Source: Massospora cicadina
Lineage: Eukaryota > Entomophthoromycota > Entomophthoromycetes > Entomophthorales > Entomophthoraceae
Assembly (NCBI GenBank): GCA_022478985.1
Contig: JAKSZP010005278.1
Location: 248,001 to 312,000, forward strand
Direction of reading: 5' to 3'
Length of the DNA stretch: 64,000 bases
Shown here: in pieces, positions 12,060 to 23,018 of the stretch
How the letters are laid out: each line of letters starts with the position of its first letter
Numbering within the stretch: the first letter of the stretch is position 1
Position numbers and translations under genes: made by a program
Notes under the pieces: generated by a model
Databases searched by the model: none
Told to the model about the DNA's origin: nothing
What the model saw: only the letters and a program-made list of their open reading frames with translations

Positions 12060-13199
12060 AAGATCTCTAAAATGCCATACAAGAACAAAATCTGGAAGTT
12101 GTGGAAGAAACTAGAGAAAGTTAATAAGTTTACACTGAATTTGGAATTTCAATATTGATGAATACCTTGGCAGAACTAGATGCAAAAGCCAAGGATGAAG
12201 TAGAGCATGTTGAGAAGTTTAATAATGATCTATATGCAGAAGACACCTTTTTGAAGCGGAAGTAGACTAAATTAATGTTCCAGAAAGCTTCTTGGGAAGT
12301 GGAAAGAGAAAAATTTCTTCTGGATTCAGGGTGATTCATGCAAATTTAAAGCATGCAAGTCCTAGAAAATCACAAGTGCAACTGTGCTCAGATGGAGGCA
12401 AATGTAGCTAATAACAATGAAGATGAAGAAAGTTCCGTTGGGAAAGTTAAGCCACAAAGAAACATGCCTATAGCTTTTGTTGCACTTTAAGAGACGATTC
12501 CCAAAAATGCTACAATTGTTTGAAGGGTTAATAGTTAAGTATTTCTTTTTATCATAGCTACAGAATAATATTAAACATGTTAAAATTTCTATTTTTACTG
12601 GGAAACACTCCAGCGTTTTCCGACTTTTTTAGATGACAATGTTTGAATATGGTGACTGCCAGGAAAGTGGTAACAATTATAAAGTTTTTAGACACAAATT
12701 GTCAAAATCTGGTGTTACCTATCTCAACAAGGATAATTTTAATTATAGGAATGCCAAAGAAGCAATCAAAAATGAGTTCAGCAGTCTGAGTGTATTGCTA
12801 GCTGCATACAGGAGTTCATGAGAATTCAATTTTGGAAGGAAGAGACATTGGCCTCCTTTGCCTTTTTTACCAGCAAGCACAAATACTGATGGGTGCAAAA
12901 GTAATAAATCAGATCCTGATGAATGTATTGCAAAGAAAATAGCACCCTGTCCTTACAGAATCTTGCACCAAGAAATGGTTTTGGCGCTAGCAACTCAAAC
13001 TTCCACCTCACAAATGGTGGAGTATATGAAAATTTAAGTTAGAACGTTTGATGTGACTTATATTTTAACAAAAAATAATCTGAATTATGAGATCAAATAT
13101 GCCATAATTAAATGTTAAAAATATGGAATGTCATAATAAAGTGGCAACATGAATATTTAACAATTTAGAGGTGAATTACAACGGAAGAACCTGATATGC
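12060..13199 (+). pseudogene. Gag of G1, N-terminal and middle part
   Basis: Broken plus-strand frames after the primer-binding site. A line rich in Glu, Lys and Ala at about 12,150-12,330 (NTLAELDAKAKDEVEHVEKF) looks like a coiled coil, as at the start of other Ty3-type gags. A 62-codon open piece follows at 12,633-12,821 and further frames run to 13,140. The frame reaching 13,199 is open into the zinc-knuckle frame that resumes at 27,808, so B sits inside gag. No capsid signature can be named with confidence. Confidence 0.5.
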
Positions 13200-13208
13200 A
13201 AAGATAGA

Positions 13209-14413
13209 TGGAGTCAGAACTCTGACCTCAGCTTGCTTAACATGTGAGGTTGACTTGCTGCTCAAGGAGTCTATTCCGTGCATATGAAACACCAGACAAC
13301 CTTCATTTAGATCATAACTTTCCTCAGTAAGCAAATTCTCCTCTGATGCTACCCGTTGTAGCATCAATCTCTTTGATAAAATATCTGCACCCTCGGCAGT
13401 TCTCTTTTTATACTCTTTTAGATATTCATTATATGTTGGAACTTGGGATACAATGAAGCCAATCCAACCTCTCCCTTGGCAGCTTCTCTTATGTATCCAC
13501 AACATCGAGTGTCTTGTTCAGAAAAAGCAAATATCAGACTGGTTACTTTATCCTGCTTAACTTCTCAACCTATACTGGCTACTTGAAATTAGATTACTTT
13601 GACTACTACAAGTGAAACAAAAAACTGTGATCTTATGGTAATTTTATACTAAAGTAAAAGGGAAGTATATCATACTTCTGGTGAGAAGTCAAGATATAAA
13701 ATGAATAATATTTATATCCAAGTTGGGATTTTAGTAGCAAATTGAGGGGTTTCACGATTCCCTAGCAAGGCGGCGTCTGATTGCCGCTTTAGTTGCTTTG
13801 TACATTTGGTTACTTCCTGTGTCTGTGAGCTCCTCCTTGTGAAGATTACTCCTTATCCTAAATGTCCAGGGGCCCTTTCTTCTGTCCCCGTTTAAGGGTT
13901 GTGGGTAGTAACATCTTCTCCATTTATTGCTTGATTGCAAATTTGGTAACATGCCAATTGGCATCTGGTTCATGCAATGGCACTCCTTCTTTGCTCCTCA
14001 CGTCATGTTTTCAAGTGACACTCAAATGGTTATTGTCTAGATATAGAGTATACAAACAAGAGCCTCAATCATTCTTGTTAGGTTATTTGGTCAAAGCATC
14101 TCTTCATCATTAAAGAAAGTCAACAATCATTTCAGCCCCTGATGTTATAAAAGGGGGTCAAATTTCATAGTGTTCTTGGGTGATGTCATCATCTTCATTT
14201 TTAGATCTTCTAAAGCGTCAGGTTATAAAATACTTTGTATGTCATCACACTGCTTGTGGGGTGAATTTTTTGCATCACATGAATCTATAAAAGAGGATCG
14301 TCTGAATCCATCTGCAGCAGGTAAGTTGCCCATACTTCTGCAAGTTGGGAGTGAACTCTGTTCATTTTGCGGATGTAGAATGATCTGCAGGTACGCTCAC
14401 AGCCTCATCTGCA
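13209..14413 (-). repeat. 3' LTR of B
   Basis: Pairs with 26,598-27,806. Matching blocks include cctcagcttgcttaacatgt against cctcagtttacttaatatgt near the left end and cagcctcatc at the right end. Long minus-strand frames in it (13,176-13,505 and others) correspond to frames in the 5' LTR. The copies differ by many substitutions and small gaps. Confidence 0.85.
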
Positions 14414-14589
14414 TCGCTTTCCTTTATAAGATGAGAAAAGGGGTATAACCTCAGTTGGCGTGCAGGAACTCTATAAGATAGTATTTTATTATTAGTTTCC
14501 TGGATAGGTTATTCAGCACCTCACTTTTCCGAGACAGTAGCAGATAAAGTCCAAATGGCCTTTAGCTCACTGGCTGTGATCTCCGTAGA

Positions 14590-15560
14590 TGATAAAAAAA
14601 CTTTGTCCCCTAGGCTGAACTCCAGTAGCTTATTTTGTCTCTGACTATCACGTTAACTTTGAGGGATAATCACTTCTATATTGCTTGAAGATTTTAATCA
14701 AATTTTTTAATTTTAGAAGCTAAATCTTGCTTGTAGCTTCCAGGTGGCAGGTTCTTCCAGTCCACTGTAATAATTGGTGTTAGTAGGGCCAGCAGCGCTG
14801 CTTCCGCCAATGCAGGGCTTTGAAAGGAGACACACCAATCACTAAGTAGTGTCTTAGCTGGTAAGCCAATAACTCTGTGGGAAGCAAATTTATCAATTTG
14901 TTATGTAATCAAAGGCCATTATCTTTTAAAATTCCTCCAAAGGTTCCATTGAATTTCTCACCAATTCCATTTGAGGATGGTGTGTAAGGAGTAGTGAACA
15001 GTTGTTTCACTCCCATTAGGTCATTAGCTTTCTCACCATGTCTGAGATGAAATCATTCCTATTTTCTGAAAGTAAAACTTGAGGGCAACCGTCTCTTATA
15101 ATCACTTGGTTATAGGGGAATTGAGTGGTGGAGTTCGCAGTATATGCTTTAACTGTGGATGCTTTGACCCACTTGATGAAGTAGTTAATCGCTACTAGGA
15201 TAAGATTTATTCCTCTGGAGGCAGTTGGTAAGGGTCCCACCATGTTGTGTAATGCATTGCTGAGGGATGCTGTAGGCGGGACTATTATAAACTTAGAACA
15301 GTTTCTCCAGAAGGCAGAAGCTCGCACACAGTATACACAACTCTAAAGCTTGGCCACTTTGTCTGTCATACACTCCAAGTAGAATTTTCTCTTTTCAGAT
15401 ATTCCAGATTTATAAGAAACTATCCATGGCCCATGAGCTTATGTGTCTCCATCACCAGTTCCATTTGGTCACTGGTACTAATATAAGGGTAAACACATGC
15501 TCTGAACCTTATATTGTAGGTTTCATCAACATGCCAGGTGTCTAGAAACATCTTCTTAGG
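14590..15560 (-). pseudogene. Integrase of B
   Basis: A 103-codon minus-strand piece (15,016-15,327) covers the Ty3 integrase core. It contains MVGPLPTASRG, NLILVAINYFIKWVKA and CPQVLLSENRNDF. The family reads D(F/V)VGPLP and xSDNGxxF, so both catalytic Asp positions are altered here (MVG, SEN). The zinc-binding part (15,350-15,560) and the C-terminal part (14,600-15,000) are visible only as broken frames. It is followed by the polypurine tract and 3' LTR. Confidence 0.8.
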
Positions 15561-15699
15561 ACTGTCTTAACTTATTTATTTCATCCTGCCAACCCTCTTC
15601 TGGTAACCTGATTAAGTTATAGAGTCGATTTCTTTATGGTGCTTGTAAGTGGAACATTGGCAGTCATTATAGGCAGTCTTTATTTAGGTGTTTGTTCTC

Positions 15700-16090
15700 A
15701 TCTTGATATATGATCTCAAAAACATAGCTTTGAAATAGTACGAACCTAGTGGGCAAGGCATCCAACAGATTCCTCCAAGTTCCACAACCAGCAGAGTGAC
15801 GCGTGATTCATAACTACCTTAACATGTACCCCATAAAAGGAAGGTAAAAAGTGTTTAACTTCTCAAATCTCTGCCAGGCATGCTCTTTTAGTGACCGCGT
15901 AAACTTCTCTGCTCTTTTGATCACCTTGAAATAACACTTGATTGGGTGGTCCACCCCTTCTTCATCCAGTAGATCCAATATCGCGCCAAGACCAACATCA
16001 CTTGCATCGGTGTAGAGGTAAAATTTTTTTGAAATCAGGGTAAGCCATGATTGGCGCCTCTACTAATCTTGACTTAATTTCGCAGAGGCT
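15700..16090 (-). pseudogene. RNase H of B
   Basis: The minus strand at about 16,000-15,750 gives a long open line with LYTDASDVGLGAIL-type start, DHPIKCYFKVIKRAEK and HVKVVMNHASLCWLWNLEES. These match the Ty3 RNase H TDAS, Y(F/x)SK.L and TDHxSLxWL motifs. The last has Asn in place of the catalytic Asp (VMNHASL). It lies between RT and integrase as expected. Confidence 0.75.
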
Positions 16091-16099
16091 TGCTCCTGT

Positions 16100-16960
16100 T
16101 CCAGGCTCCACTCAAGCTTTAATTCCTTGGTGAGAAGGTATCTGAGAGGTGCCATAAGTCCACAGATGTATGAACTGCCAGTATTATCCCACCATTCTAA
16201 GAAACACTTAAATATCCCTCATGCTCCTGGGTGGCTCCATAGTTACTATTAATTTCACCTTCACGTCTTGAGGCTAAATTACACTAGGGCTGATCTCATG
16301 CCAAGGAACTCTAACTGTTTCTTGAGGATGGTGACTTGCTCCACTTTAACTTCAAATTGGATACGCGCAGCTGTGTAAATACCTCTTGGAGATGATGTAG
16401 ATACTTTTGGAATGTTTAGCTGAATGCAATAATATCGTCAAAACAGCTAACATATTAGACAACTTCAGATCGCCAAAAATGAAATCCATGGTGCCTGGAA
16501 GGTGACAGGTACTTTGCAGGTTCCCTGTGGCATCCTTGTGGGCTCAAACAACCACTGACTACTAATCAGATAGAATTTTTATGCTCTTATGCCAAGTGCT
16601 CCATCTTCCAGTATACACTGGCCAGATCCATCACTAAAAAGTACTTTGAACTGCTCAGGCATTTTAGTGTGTTGTTGATGTGCAGGAGCTGGTAAGGGAC
16701 ATTTTTAGTTATCTTTTTTAACCAGAGGTAGTCCATGACTACTCAATGGGTTCCCTCATATTATCATACAAGCAACAAAGGAGAGGCTCAGGGACACTTT
16801 GACGGTATAATTAACCCTGTATCACCTAATTAGTTCAGCTCTAAAACAATAATGGCATCTTCTGCTTTAAAGCAGAGGTAGGTTTTTTAGTTGCTATATC
16901 GGAACTGGCATCATTCTTGTTGACCTCACCTTTCAGTGGCCATAGTTATTAAACACAATA
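16100..16960 (-). pseudogene. Reverse transcriptase of B
   Basis: Broken minus-strand frames in RT order. The line FEPTRMPQGTCKVPVTFQ (about 16,560-16,500) matches the family MPFGLCNAPATFQ motif. Upstream, HGLPLVKKDN and a blurred KITKNVP line fit the fingers. The YxDD site cannot be read without frameshifts. KKQLEFLGMRS (about 16,325) fits the thumb entry F(L)G. Inactive. Confidence 0.7.
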
Positions 16961-17472
16961 CTAAATATGTCGCTGAACTTGTAAACAGCTTGTTAAGCTC
17001 TTTCTGCTGTTTAGAGGTCACATCTAAAACCCAAGCTCGTCAAAATCACCTATGGCATGTACAGATTCAATGTCATGGTGACTTTTGAAATTAGGCCAGT
17101 GCACCGACTTGTCCTTTTTGACTATGTTAGGCTGAGTTGTGATATATCCCAAGACGATGTTCAACTATCCAGAGTAGTTTGCATTATAGTCACCTATTAA
17201 AACTCTAGGTTCTTGCTTTCTCATTCTGTCACAAAATTGGAATTTAAAAAAATGAGATAAGGAGAAATCTTCATACTAATTGACAGAGATATCTGGCGTA
17301 AATCACCTAATCAAATCTCCATAGTCTTGCTAGTTCTCAGAGGAAGCCCTTAGTCCTTGGTAACAGTGGTTAAGATTTACATTCTTCTCAATAAGGGTTT
17401 AATGATAGGGTAAATAGAAAGATCCATTTTTACTAAGTAAATCTTTGCTTCCATGGCTTAACATCATCATCA

Positions 17473-17690
17473 TTAATTACCACCGTCTGTTGTTAATTTA
17501 AGATGCTCACAGTGCTGGATATGAAGTCGATCTTTTGCTCCAAACTCCAGGAGGAACTGCATCCCAATCAAGAAGTCATATTGATCATTGTCTAAAACCA
17601 CTGCCAGTGTAGGTAGGACTTTGTGCCCAAAGCATAAGAGTAGCGCTAAACAGGATCCTAGAGCGCGGGTAACATCTGGTCTGAGCAGCT
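17473..17690 (-). pseudogene. Aspartic protease, C-terminal half, of B
   Basis: The minus strand reads LGSCLALLLCFGHKVLPTLA, then DNDQYDFLIGMQFL and EFGA. This is the flap-to-C-terminal half of a retropepsin, with the family's YD(F/V)LIGxxFL line preserved. The Asp-Ser/Thr-Gly active-site part would lie upstream but is cut off by the LTR of chromovirus A, which starts near 17,693. The rest should resume beyond 24,802, where I could not read it. Confidence 0.8.
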
Positions 17691-17692
17691 TT

Positions 17693-18577
17693 TGTAAGGC
17701 TTCAGGGTCCAGCCACCAAGCTGGACAGGTGTGTACACCCTTTAAAACCAAAAAAAGGTCAAATCCCAAGGCCCTTAATATCACCCAGTTTTCTGACCTA
17801 GGCATACCCTAGATGAGAGATGGGTGGCTGCTGACTATTATGTTTGCCACATGCCCCTCCCGCCCCTAACTCTTAACCCTCAAACCATCCTAGTGTCAAA
17901 CTCTGCTAAGTTTATTTGAAAAGATTAAGCAGCACTTTGAGGACATAAGGATAATTCAGAAACCCCACACCACAGTCCTCATTCCCGGCCCCCTACTGGT
18001 TGTTTAACCTGAAATTAGTCTGAAAGGTAAAAGCTTACCCAGAAAGCTAGATTTAGAAAAATTGAAAAGAAAGGGTCAAAAATGAGGTTTGAACCAACAC
18101 CCCATTCTAAATTAAAAAATGGGAATTCAGACATTTAGAAATTCTGAATCGTCCTATGAATAGCTTGGAAATCTCGGTAATCACTACTGAGGAAAATCTG
18201 GATCAATACTGTTAATTAAGATTAAAAAAGGAACCAGTCCCCTACTACAATTCAACTTAGCAGCAATTTCCCCCTTTCCACCATATAACCCAGCACCCTG
18301 CTAATAATATGGTTTTGGGTTATTTTCTTCTATTAAAAAGCTTCCCTTTAGCTAGAATTAAATTAATTAGTTAAAAAATTTAGTTGTTAGTAATTATATT
18401 AGTTTAACAATTTATGCATAACAATTATAAGGGTTGGAGCCTTGTCACCACCTCCTCTGACGAACCCACCCATGGTACCCAGAAATTAGCAATGTCTGTA
18501 GGCCTTGGATGCCACTATGGGTCTTGCGTCCCCACACCAAAAGACAATTTAATCCTTGACATGCTGGGTTTTTAACA
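17693..18577 (+). repeat. 5' LTR of A
   Basis: Aligned from gcttcagggtccagcc (17,698) to tttttaaca (18,577) with the 3' LTR, which reads gcttcagggtccagcc to ttcctaaca. Within it TGTAAGGCT (17,693) and the block agccttgtca ending 18,447 (agccttaca in the other copy) look like LTR termini. Homology runs 130 bp further, so the true end is 18,577 or the copies share internal DNA. Confidence 0.75.
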
Positions 18578-18599
18578 TAATAAAACTCAACCACATGAT

Positions 18600-19980
18600 A
18601 TAAGAGTGCAGATGTTGTTTCAACCACTTTTGGCATTGAACGACTCTGCCACCAACCAAAGTTTAATTTCATCTTAAGAGTACTCCTCAACTGTTGTCAG
18701 CGGTATCCTCTTGTTACAAGCATACAGAAAGTCCTATTAGCTTGGATGTCACAAACTACAATCCCTCTTTAGTCTAACCTTACTGTAAACAGCCAGAGTT
18801 TGTGGCCCAACCTAGTTTGCTTATGGTAGGCCACAGCCAGGTAGTGGAGCTGAGCAGCAGGGGAGACACAAGCGAAAGAGGGGTGAATGTTTTTGAGTAG
18901 GAGATGAAACCCACGCTTTTGAGTATTTCACCCATTTCCCCAGAAGTGCACAAAGTAGAAACAAAGTAAAATAATATGCAGTTGCAACCTCATAACTTGA
19001 GCCTAGGTTACCACACTGAGGTTGGCGCAATCCTCCTCACAGGGGTTTGAAGGGGCTATAATGGTTCATTTGGACCAGCCCCATACTGAGGTATCTTCAT
19101 CACCCAAGTCTATTCAAAATGCCTGGGAGATGGCGTCGGTAATCAGCATAGACCAGAAGTACCAGCTCTCACTACTGATCATACTGCAGCTGTTGAGCTG
19201 GTGGAGGAAAATTGTCATGTGAATCATGTTTATTATGATCAATCAAAAGTGCAGCCCTTTCCAACCTGGAGATCCTTTGTCTTCACCTTTGTCTTATTCT
19301 GGGCTGCGCCGTGCTACTATGTTCACCAGAAAAGACCTCAGGGGAGCTCCAACCCCTCACAGTTACCACATCTGGTTCAACCTTTTGCTCTTTATGAGTT
19401 GTATAACGTGGATCAGGATTGCTTCTTGTTTCCCATCTAAATTCATTTAGAACATCAAATGATAACTGTAACTGATTTAATGGATACTGTGTTTCATGGA
19501 ATCACATTGACCTTAAGGTAGTGCAAGCTTTGGCTCTTGCAGTTACTTCAGGTTTGGCTGTCTTGAGGCTTCTCAGGTTTTTTATGCTCACGCTCCCTCT
19601 ATGTAAACCTTGCTCTTTGTGGCTCACAAATATGAATTATTGGCACACTTCGCGGCAATCTTATCATTGCTTTACCTAGTAATTTTGGGGGTAGGATGGT
19701 GGCACCGCCAGTTAGTAAGTAATGACTTGGAGCGAGATATGCTAGAATTATCATCCAATGCGCGCTTTTTTGAAATTACTTTCCTTTCCACCCTGGCAAC
19801 ATGCAGTGCACTAGCGGATACCATAGAATACTCCTCCACAGTATTGTGCACTGAGCTTCCTACTTTTCCGCTTAGCCTCGCTCCATTAAGGTCAGTTTTT
19901 AACGTGGAAGGGGCCAATAAGCTGTCAATAACTCAGAATTTGATCTGAGTTAATAGTTAACAGCGGAACTGATCAAAATC
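18600..19980 (+). pseudogene. Gag and protease region of A
   Basis: Between the 5' LTR and RT. Several short open plus-strand pieces exist (19,022-19,222; 19,201-19,440; 19,610-19,948), but none shows a zinc knuckle, and only position supports gag. This family often lacks CCHC motifs. The 112-codon piece at 19,610 is where a retropepsin would be, yet I see no D(S/T)G. Treat as unassigned coding relic. Confidence 0.4.
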
Positions 19981-19984
19981 AACT

Positions 19985-20640
19985 ATCCTTTATATCCCTC
20001 CACGGCTGCAGAAAATCTGGTTTCAAAGAAGTATATTGAAGTTATGGTGATGAATGGGTGGATGGTCAAGAAACCTCTTCTGTGTCATCCTCTGTGAACT
20101 TCGCCTAGAAGCCAGATGGTACCTTAAGACCATGCGTGGATTATGGACACTCAAATAATGTGACGGTTACTGATCCCTAGCCTTTTCCATGGAGGCAGCG
20201 ATTTTCCAAGCAATTTTTAAATCAAAAGAGTTAATCAAACTTGATCTGGTGAACGCTTTCTATCAAGTGCAGGTCAATTCTGGCTAGGAGTGGCTGACTC
20301 CAATTCGCACCTGGTGTGGTATTTACCAGTTTAAAGTTATGCTCTTTAGTCTAAAGAATGCCTCAGCAGTTACCCATCATCAAATAGATAATGCATTGGG
20401 GGCTCTCAGATTATACTGTGCATTTGCTTATGTGGACGATATCTTAATCCACACATCAATTCTGAACAACACATTAAAGATCTAGTGGCTGTGACAGAAG
20501 CACTTTGAAAGCTGGTCTGGTTGCTTTCTTCAAAATATTAATTTATTTAAAGTTGAAGTTCAGTTCCTTGCCATTTTGGTCCTGAAAGATTGCCACTCCA
20601 TCGCACCTTATAATCTAGAGGCCATCCGTCATAGCCCACC
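19985..20640 (+). pseudogene. Reverse transcriptase of A
   Basis: Plus-strand RT read through several frameshifts. KKYIEVMVMNGWM (20,020) matches the family EYIxExLxxGxI. KPDGTLRPCVDY (about 20,115) is the fingers line. LDLVNAFYQVQV (20,240) holds the first catalytic Asp. The line EWLTPIRTWCGIYQF follows, then FAYVDDILIH with YVDD at 20,429-20,440. All three catalytic aspartates survive, though stops (for example in the line after QVNSG) make the copy non-functional as it stands. Confidence 0.85.
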
Positions 20641-20769
20641 CCAGTAACACAGAAGCAACTGCTGATCTTTCTAGGTTCAGTTACTTTTCTTGAAAAATTA
20701 TCACCAACTATCTCGGAGCTGGATTCACCCCTTCACCCCCTCACTGGTAAGAAAGTCCCATTTGTTTGG

Positions 20770-21180
20770 ACACCAGAGGGCCATAGGGTTTTGAGGCAAT
20801 AAAGATTCTTCACTTCTTCTCCCGTTTTGCGCCATGCTGATGAGGACAAGCTTTCTTATTTTGGCATGCGAAGCCTCTGGTGCTGCAGTTGGTGATGTCC
20901 TGGTGCAAGAACATGAGGGCTTGGAACACCTTGTGGCTTACTTCTCAATGAAATTTAGTGTCAGGGAGCGCGCTTGGGCCTTTTATGATTAAGAGTTGGC
21001 GGCGGTTTCATGGTCTTTATAGCACTGGAGGTTTTTGCAGGGTGCAAAGCATATAGTGGTTGTGCGCACAGACCCCCATTCACTTAATTATCATCACAAT
21101 CCCCAGAAAGCTTAAAAACAGACTAGGACCCACTGTGAAATTCTTAGTTTTAACTTAAAGTATGAGTTTTTAAGGGGGCC
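20770..21180 (+). pseudogene. RNase H of A
   Basis: The plus strand in shifting frames gives a DASGAAVG-like line (20,880-20,910), YFSMKFSVRERAWAFYD (20,940-20,990), WRFLQGAKHIVVVRTDPHSL (21,030-21,085) and a Q-rich connection. The Glu or Asp usually found after YxxxxxE is partly lost (a stop follows AFYD). The TD of VVRTDPHSL is kept. This matches the RNase H of chromoviruses. Confidence 0.8.
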
Positions 21181-21199
21181 ACCCATAGTTTCCTGATCT

Positions 21200-21770
21200 C
21201 TTGAGCCAAAATTCCCTAATTTATTCCGCTGTGTAGACATGCCATGAGCTAATAACAGTAAATTCCCCTAAGCAGGTCATAGCTCCACCTTCCAGCCTTT
21301 TCCGTGGTTGCACCCTCCACTCCAGAACCTACACCCAAGTCAAAATCCAATTCCAAGCCCAAATCCAACCCTAAGTCTAATTCCATTTTCAAATTCTGCG
21401 ATTTCAAATTATCCAGTATTCCTGATACTCTTGTTGAGCTGGTGGGTGATGTTACTTCATCAAAGCTGGTCCAGACATTGACTGAAATTACACCATCTGA
21501 TCCTGCCCTAGTGGCCCCTACCAGCGAGGGTTCTCTCCTGGATGCTGTTTTGGCAACCCAGTCCATAGATCCTGAAGGGCAGGAACTACTAGGGAGGATT
21601 AAATCAGGTACAGAACCTTCTGGATAGTATTCATAAGAGGATAGAGTTATATTTTTGTGACAGGGTATGGGTTCCATCTGAGCTGCGTTCTCGCGTCATA
21701 AGGGAACATAATGGCCCTCAACCATGGGGCACCCTGGTGCGAAAAATGTATTAATTTGATCAAGCGAGGG
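21200..21770 (+). pseudogene. RNase H to integrase linker and integrase N-terminus of A
   Basis: An open 107-codon plus-strand piece (21,304-21,627) starts with a Pro/Lys/Ser/Asn-rich tract built from short PKSNS-like repeats. It then reads into QSIDPEGQELLGRI, the linker that precedes integrase in this family (usually QxxDPxxxxLL). The next frame gives RVWVPSELRSRVIREHN (about 21,660-21,710), the family line before the HHCC finger. An antisense frame (21,249-21,677) is also open for 142 codons; I judge this a by-product of the repeat tract. Confidence 0.65.
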
Positions 21771-22480
21771 TATGATTGAAATGGGCTTACAAAGATTGTT
21801 CCTAAGTGGATTGAGCAATGCTCAGTCTGGGCCAAGTCCAGTCCAGATAGGGTGGACGAAACGGCCTTATACACACTCTCCAACAGGCAGAAGGTCCATG
21901 GACATTATTTCCTTTGGATTTAATTGTAATCTTACCCATATCTCGTGGGCATGATAAATTCAAGATGGTAGTAGATCGCTTTACAAAGTATGCTTTCTTT
22001 ATCCCTTATTTGACAACTGTTTCTACTAGGCATGGCTTGGTTTTTTGTAGCACATGTGTTTTCCTTGTTTGGTGTCCACAGGAATAATCAGTGACAGGGG
22101 ACCTCAGTTTACATTGCAGTTTTGAGAGGCCAAGTGTGACATGCTAAAAATTTAGTCATGCAGATCCTTATCCTGTTACCTCTAATAGGATGGCCAAATG
22201 GAGCGTAATAAGCAGACCTTAGAGCAGTATCTCCGATGCTACGCAACTATCTCACAATGCACTGGGAAGCGGACTTTCCTCTGACCCAAGTTTCCTTTAA
22301 CCACTCCCTCCATTCTTCAAAAGGAGTGTCCCCTATTTATGCCATCTGTCATACATCCCTGCTTTCATCATTGAACTTTATAATCGGAGTAATATTGCAG
22401 AAGCAGATACCTTCATCACACACATCAAGAAGGTCCAACAATTAGACCAAAACAACTAACTAAATCAACCAATGACACCA
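21770..22480 (+). pseudogene. Integrase core of A
   Basis: The plus strand gives LDLIVILPISRGHDKFKMVV (21,911-21,970) with the first catalytic Asp at 21,917, then DRFTKYAFFIP. The line SVTGDLSLHC or, in the neighbouring frame, ISDRGPQFTLQF (22,087-22,120) keeps the second Asp. The Glu region reads DGQMERNKQTLEQYL (about 22,190-22,235). These are the DDE transposase residues that join the cDNA to the target. Frameshifts separate the parts. Confidence 0.85.
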
Positions 22481-22489
22481 AGTGATTTG

Positions 22490-22940
22490 CAAATAAGAAG
22501 AAACTTGAGGCACCTGACTAACAAGAAAGGGGATTTGGTGAAGGCGACACTAATAATCTGCACCTTAAGGTACCATGTTGGAAATTAGCTTGTAAAAGGG
22601 CAGGACCATCTCCTATTGCAAGATCCTAAACAATGGCGCCTTCCAATTGGAATTACTACCTCATTGAAAGTCCATACCTCGTTTCATGCTTCCTTGCTCT
22701 CTCCTTTTAAAGGCGAGAAGCCAATTGAGGTTGATCCCATCATGGTGAGGAAGTCCACTGAATGTGAGGTAGGTAAGATTTTGGATTATAGGCAGGTTAA
22801 GCGGCAAGTGCACAACCCAGTGTTGTGGAACGGATATCCAGCATATACAAAAAAGCTGGGTTCATCCAAGGACTGTACCAACTGTCAGAGAATACTGACG
22901 GAGGTTTACAAGAAAAAAACAAAAAGCTTCTGCACCTGAC
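22490..22940 (+). pseudogene. Integrase C-terminus and chromodomain of A
   Basis: A 107-codon open piece (22,616-22,939). VHTSFHASLLSPFKGE matches the family IHPVFHVSLLxPY line. ECEVGKILDYR, then a basic stretch, then NPVLWNGYPAY form a chromodomain (family EVExILDxR ... YLVKWKGYPxxE). The aromatic cage is degraded (VLWNGY for LVKWKGY). It ends just before the polypurine tract and 3' LTR at 23,019. Confidence 0.8.
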
Positions 22941-23018
22941 TTACCCAAGGCCGCATCTATCTTCCATCAAAATCCCCACCCCTTATAAAAAAATGCCCAA
23001 AAAAGCACCGGAAGGCGG

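Noticed and set aside
18085..18100. B-box-like ggtttgaacc in the A LTRs (also near 23,450)
   Set aside because: No A box at the right distance and no cloverleaf; it is shared because the two places are LTR copies.
19610..19948. 112-codon frame as a host membrane protein
   Set aside because: Some hydrophobic stretch near the start, but it lies between the A LTR and the A RT, where gag or protease relics are expected.
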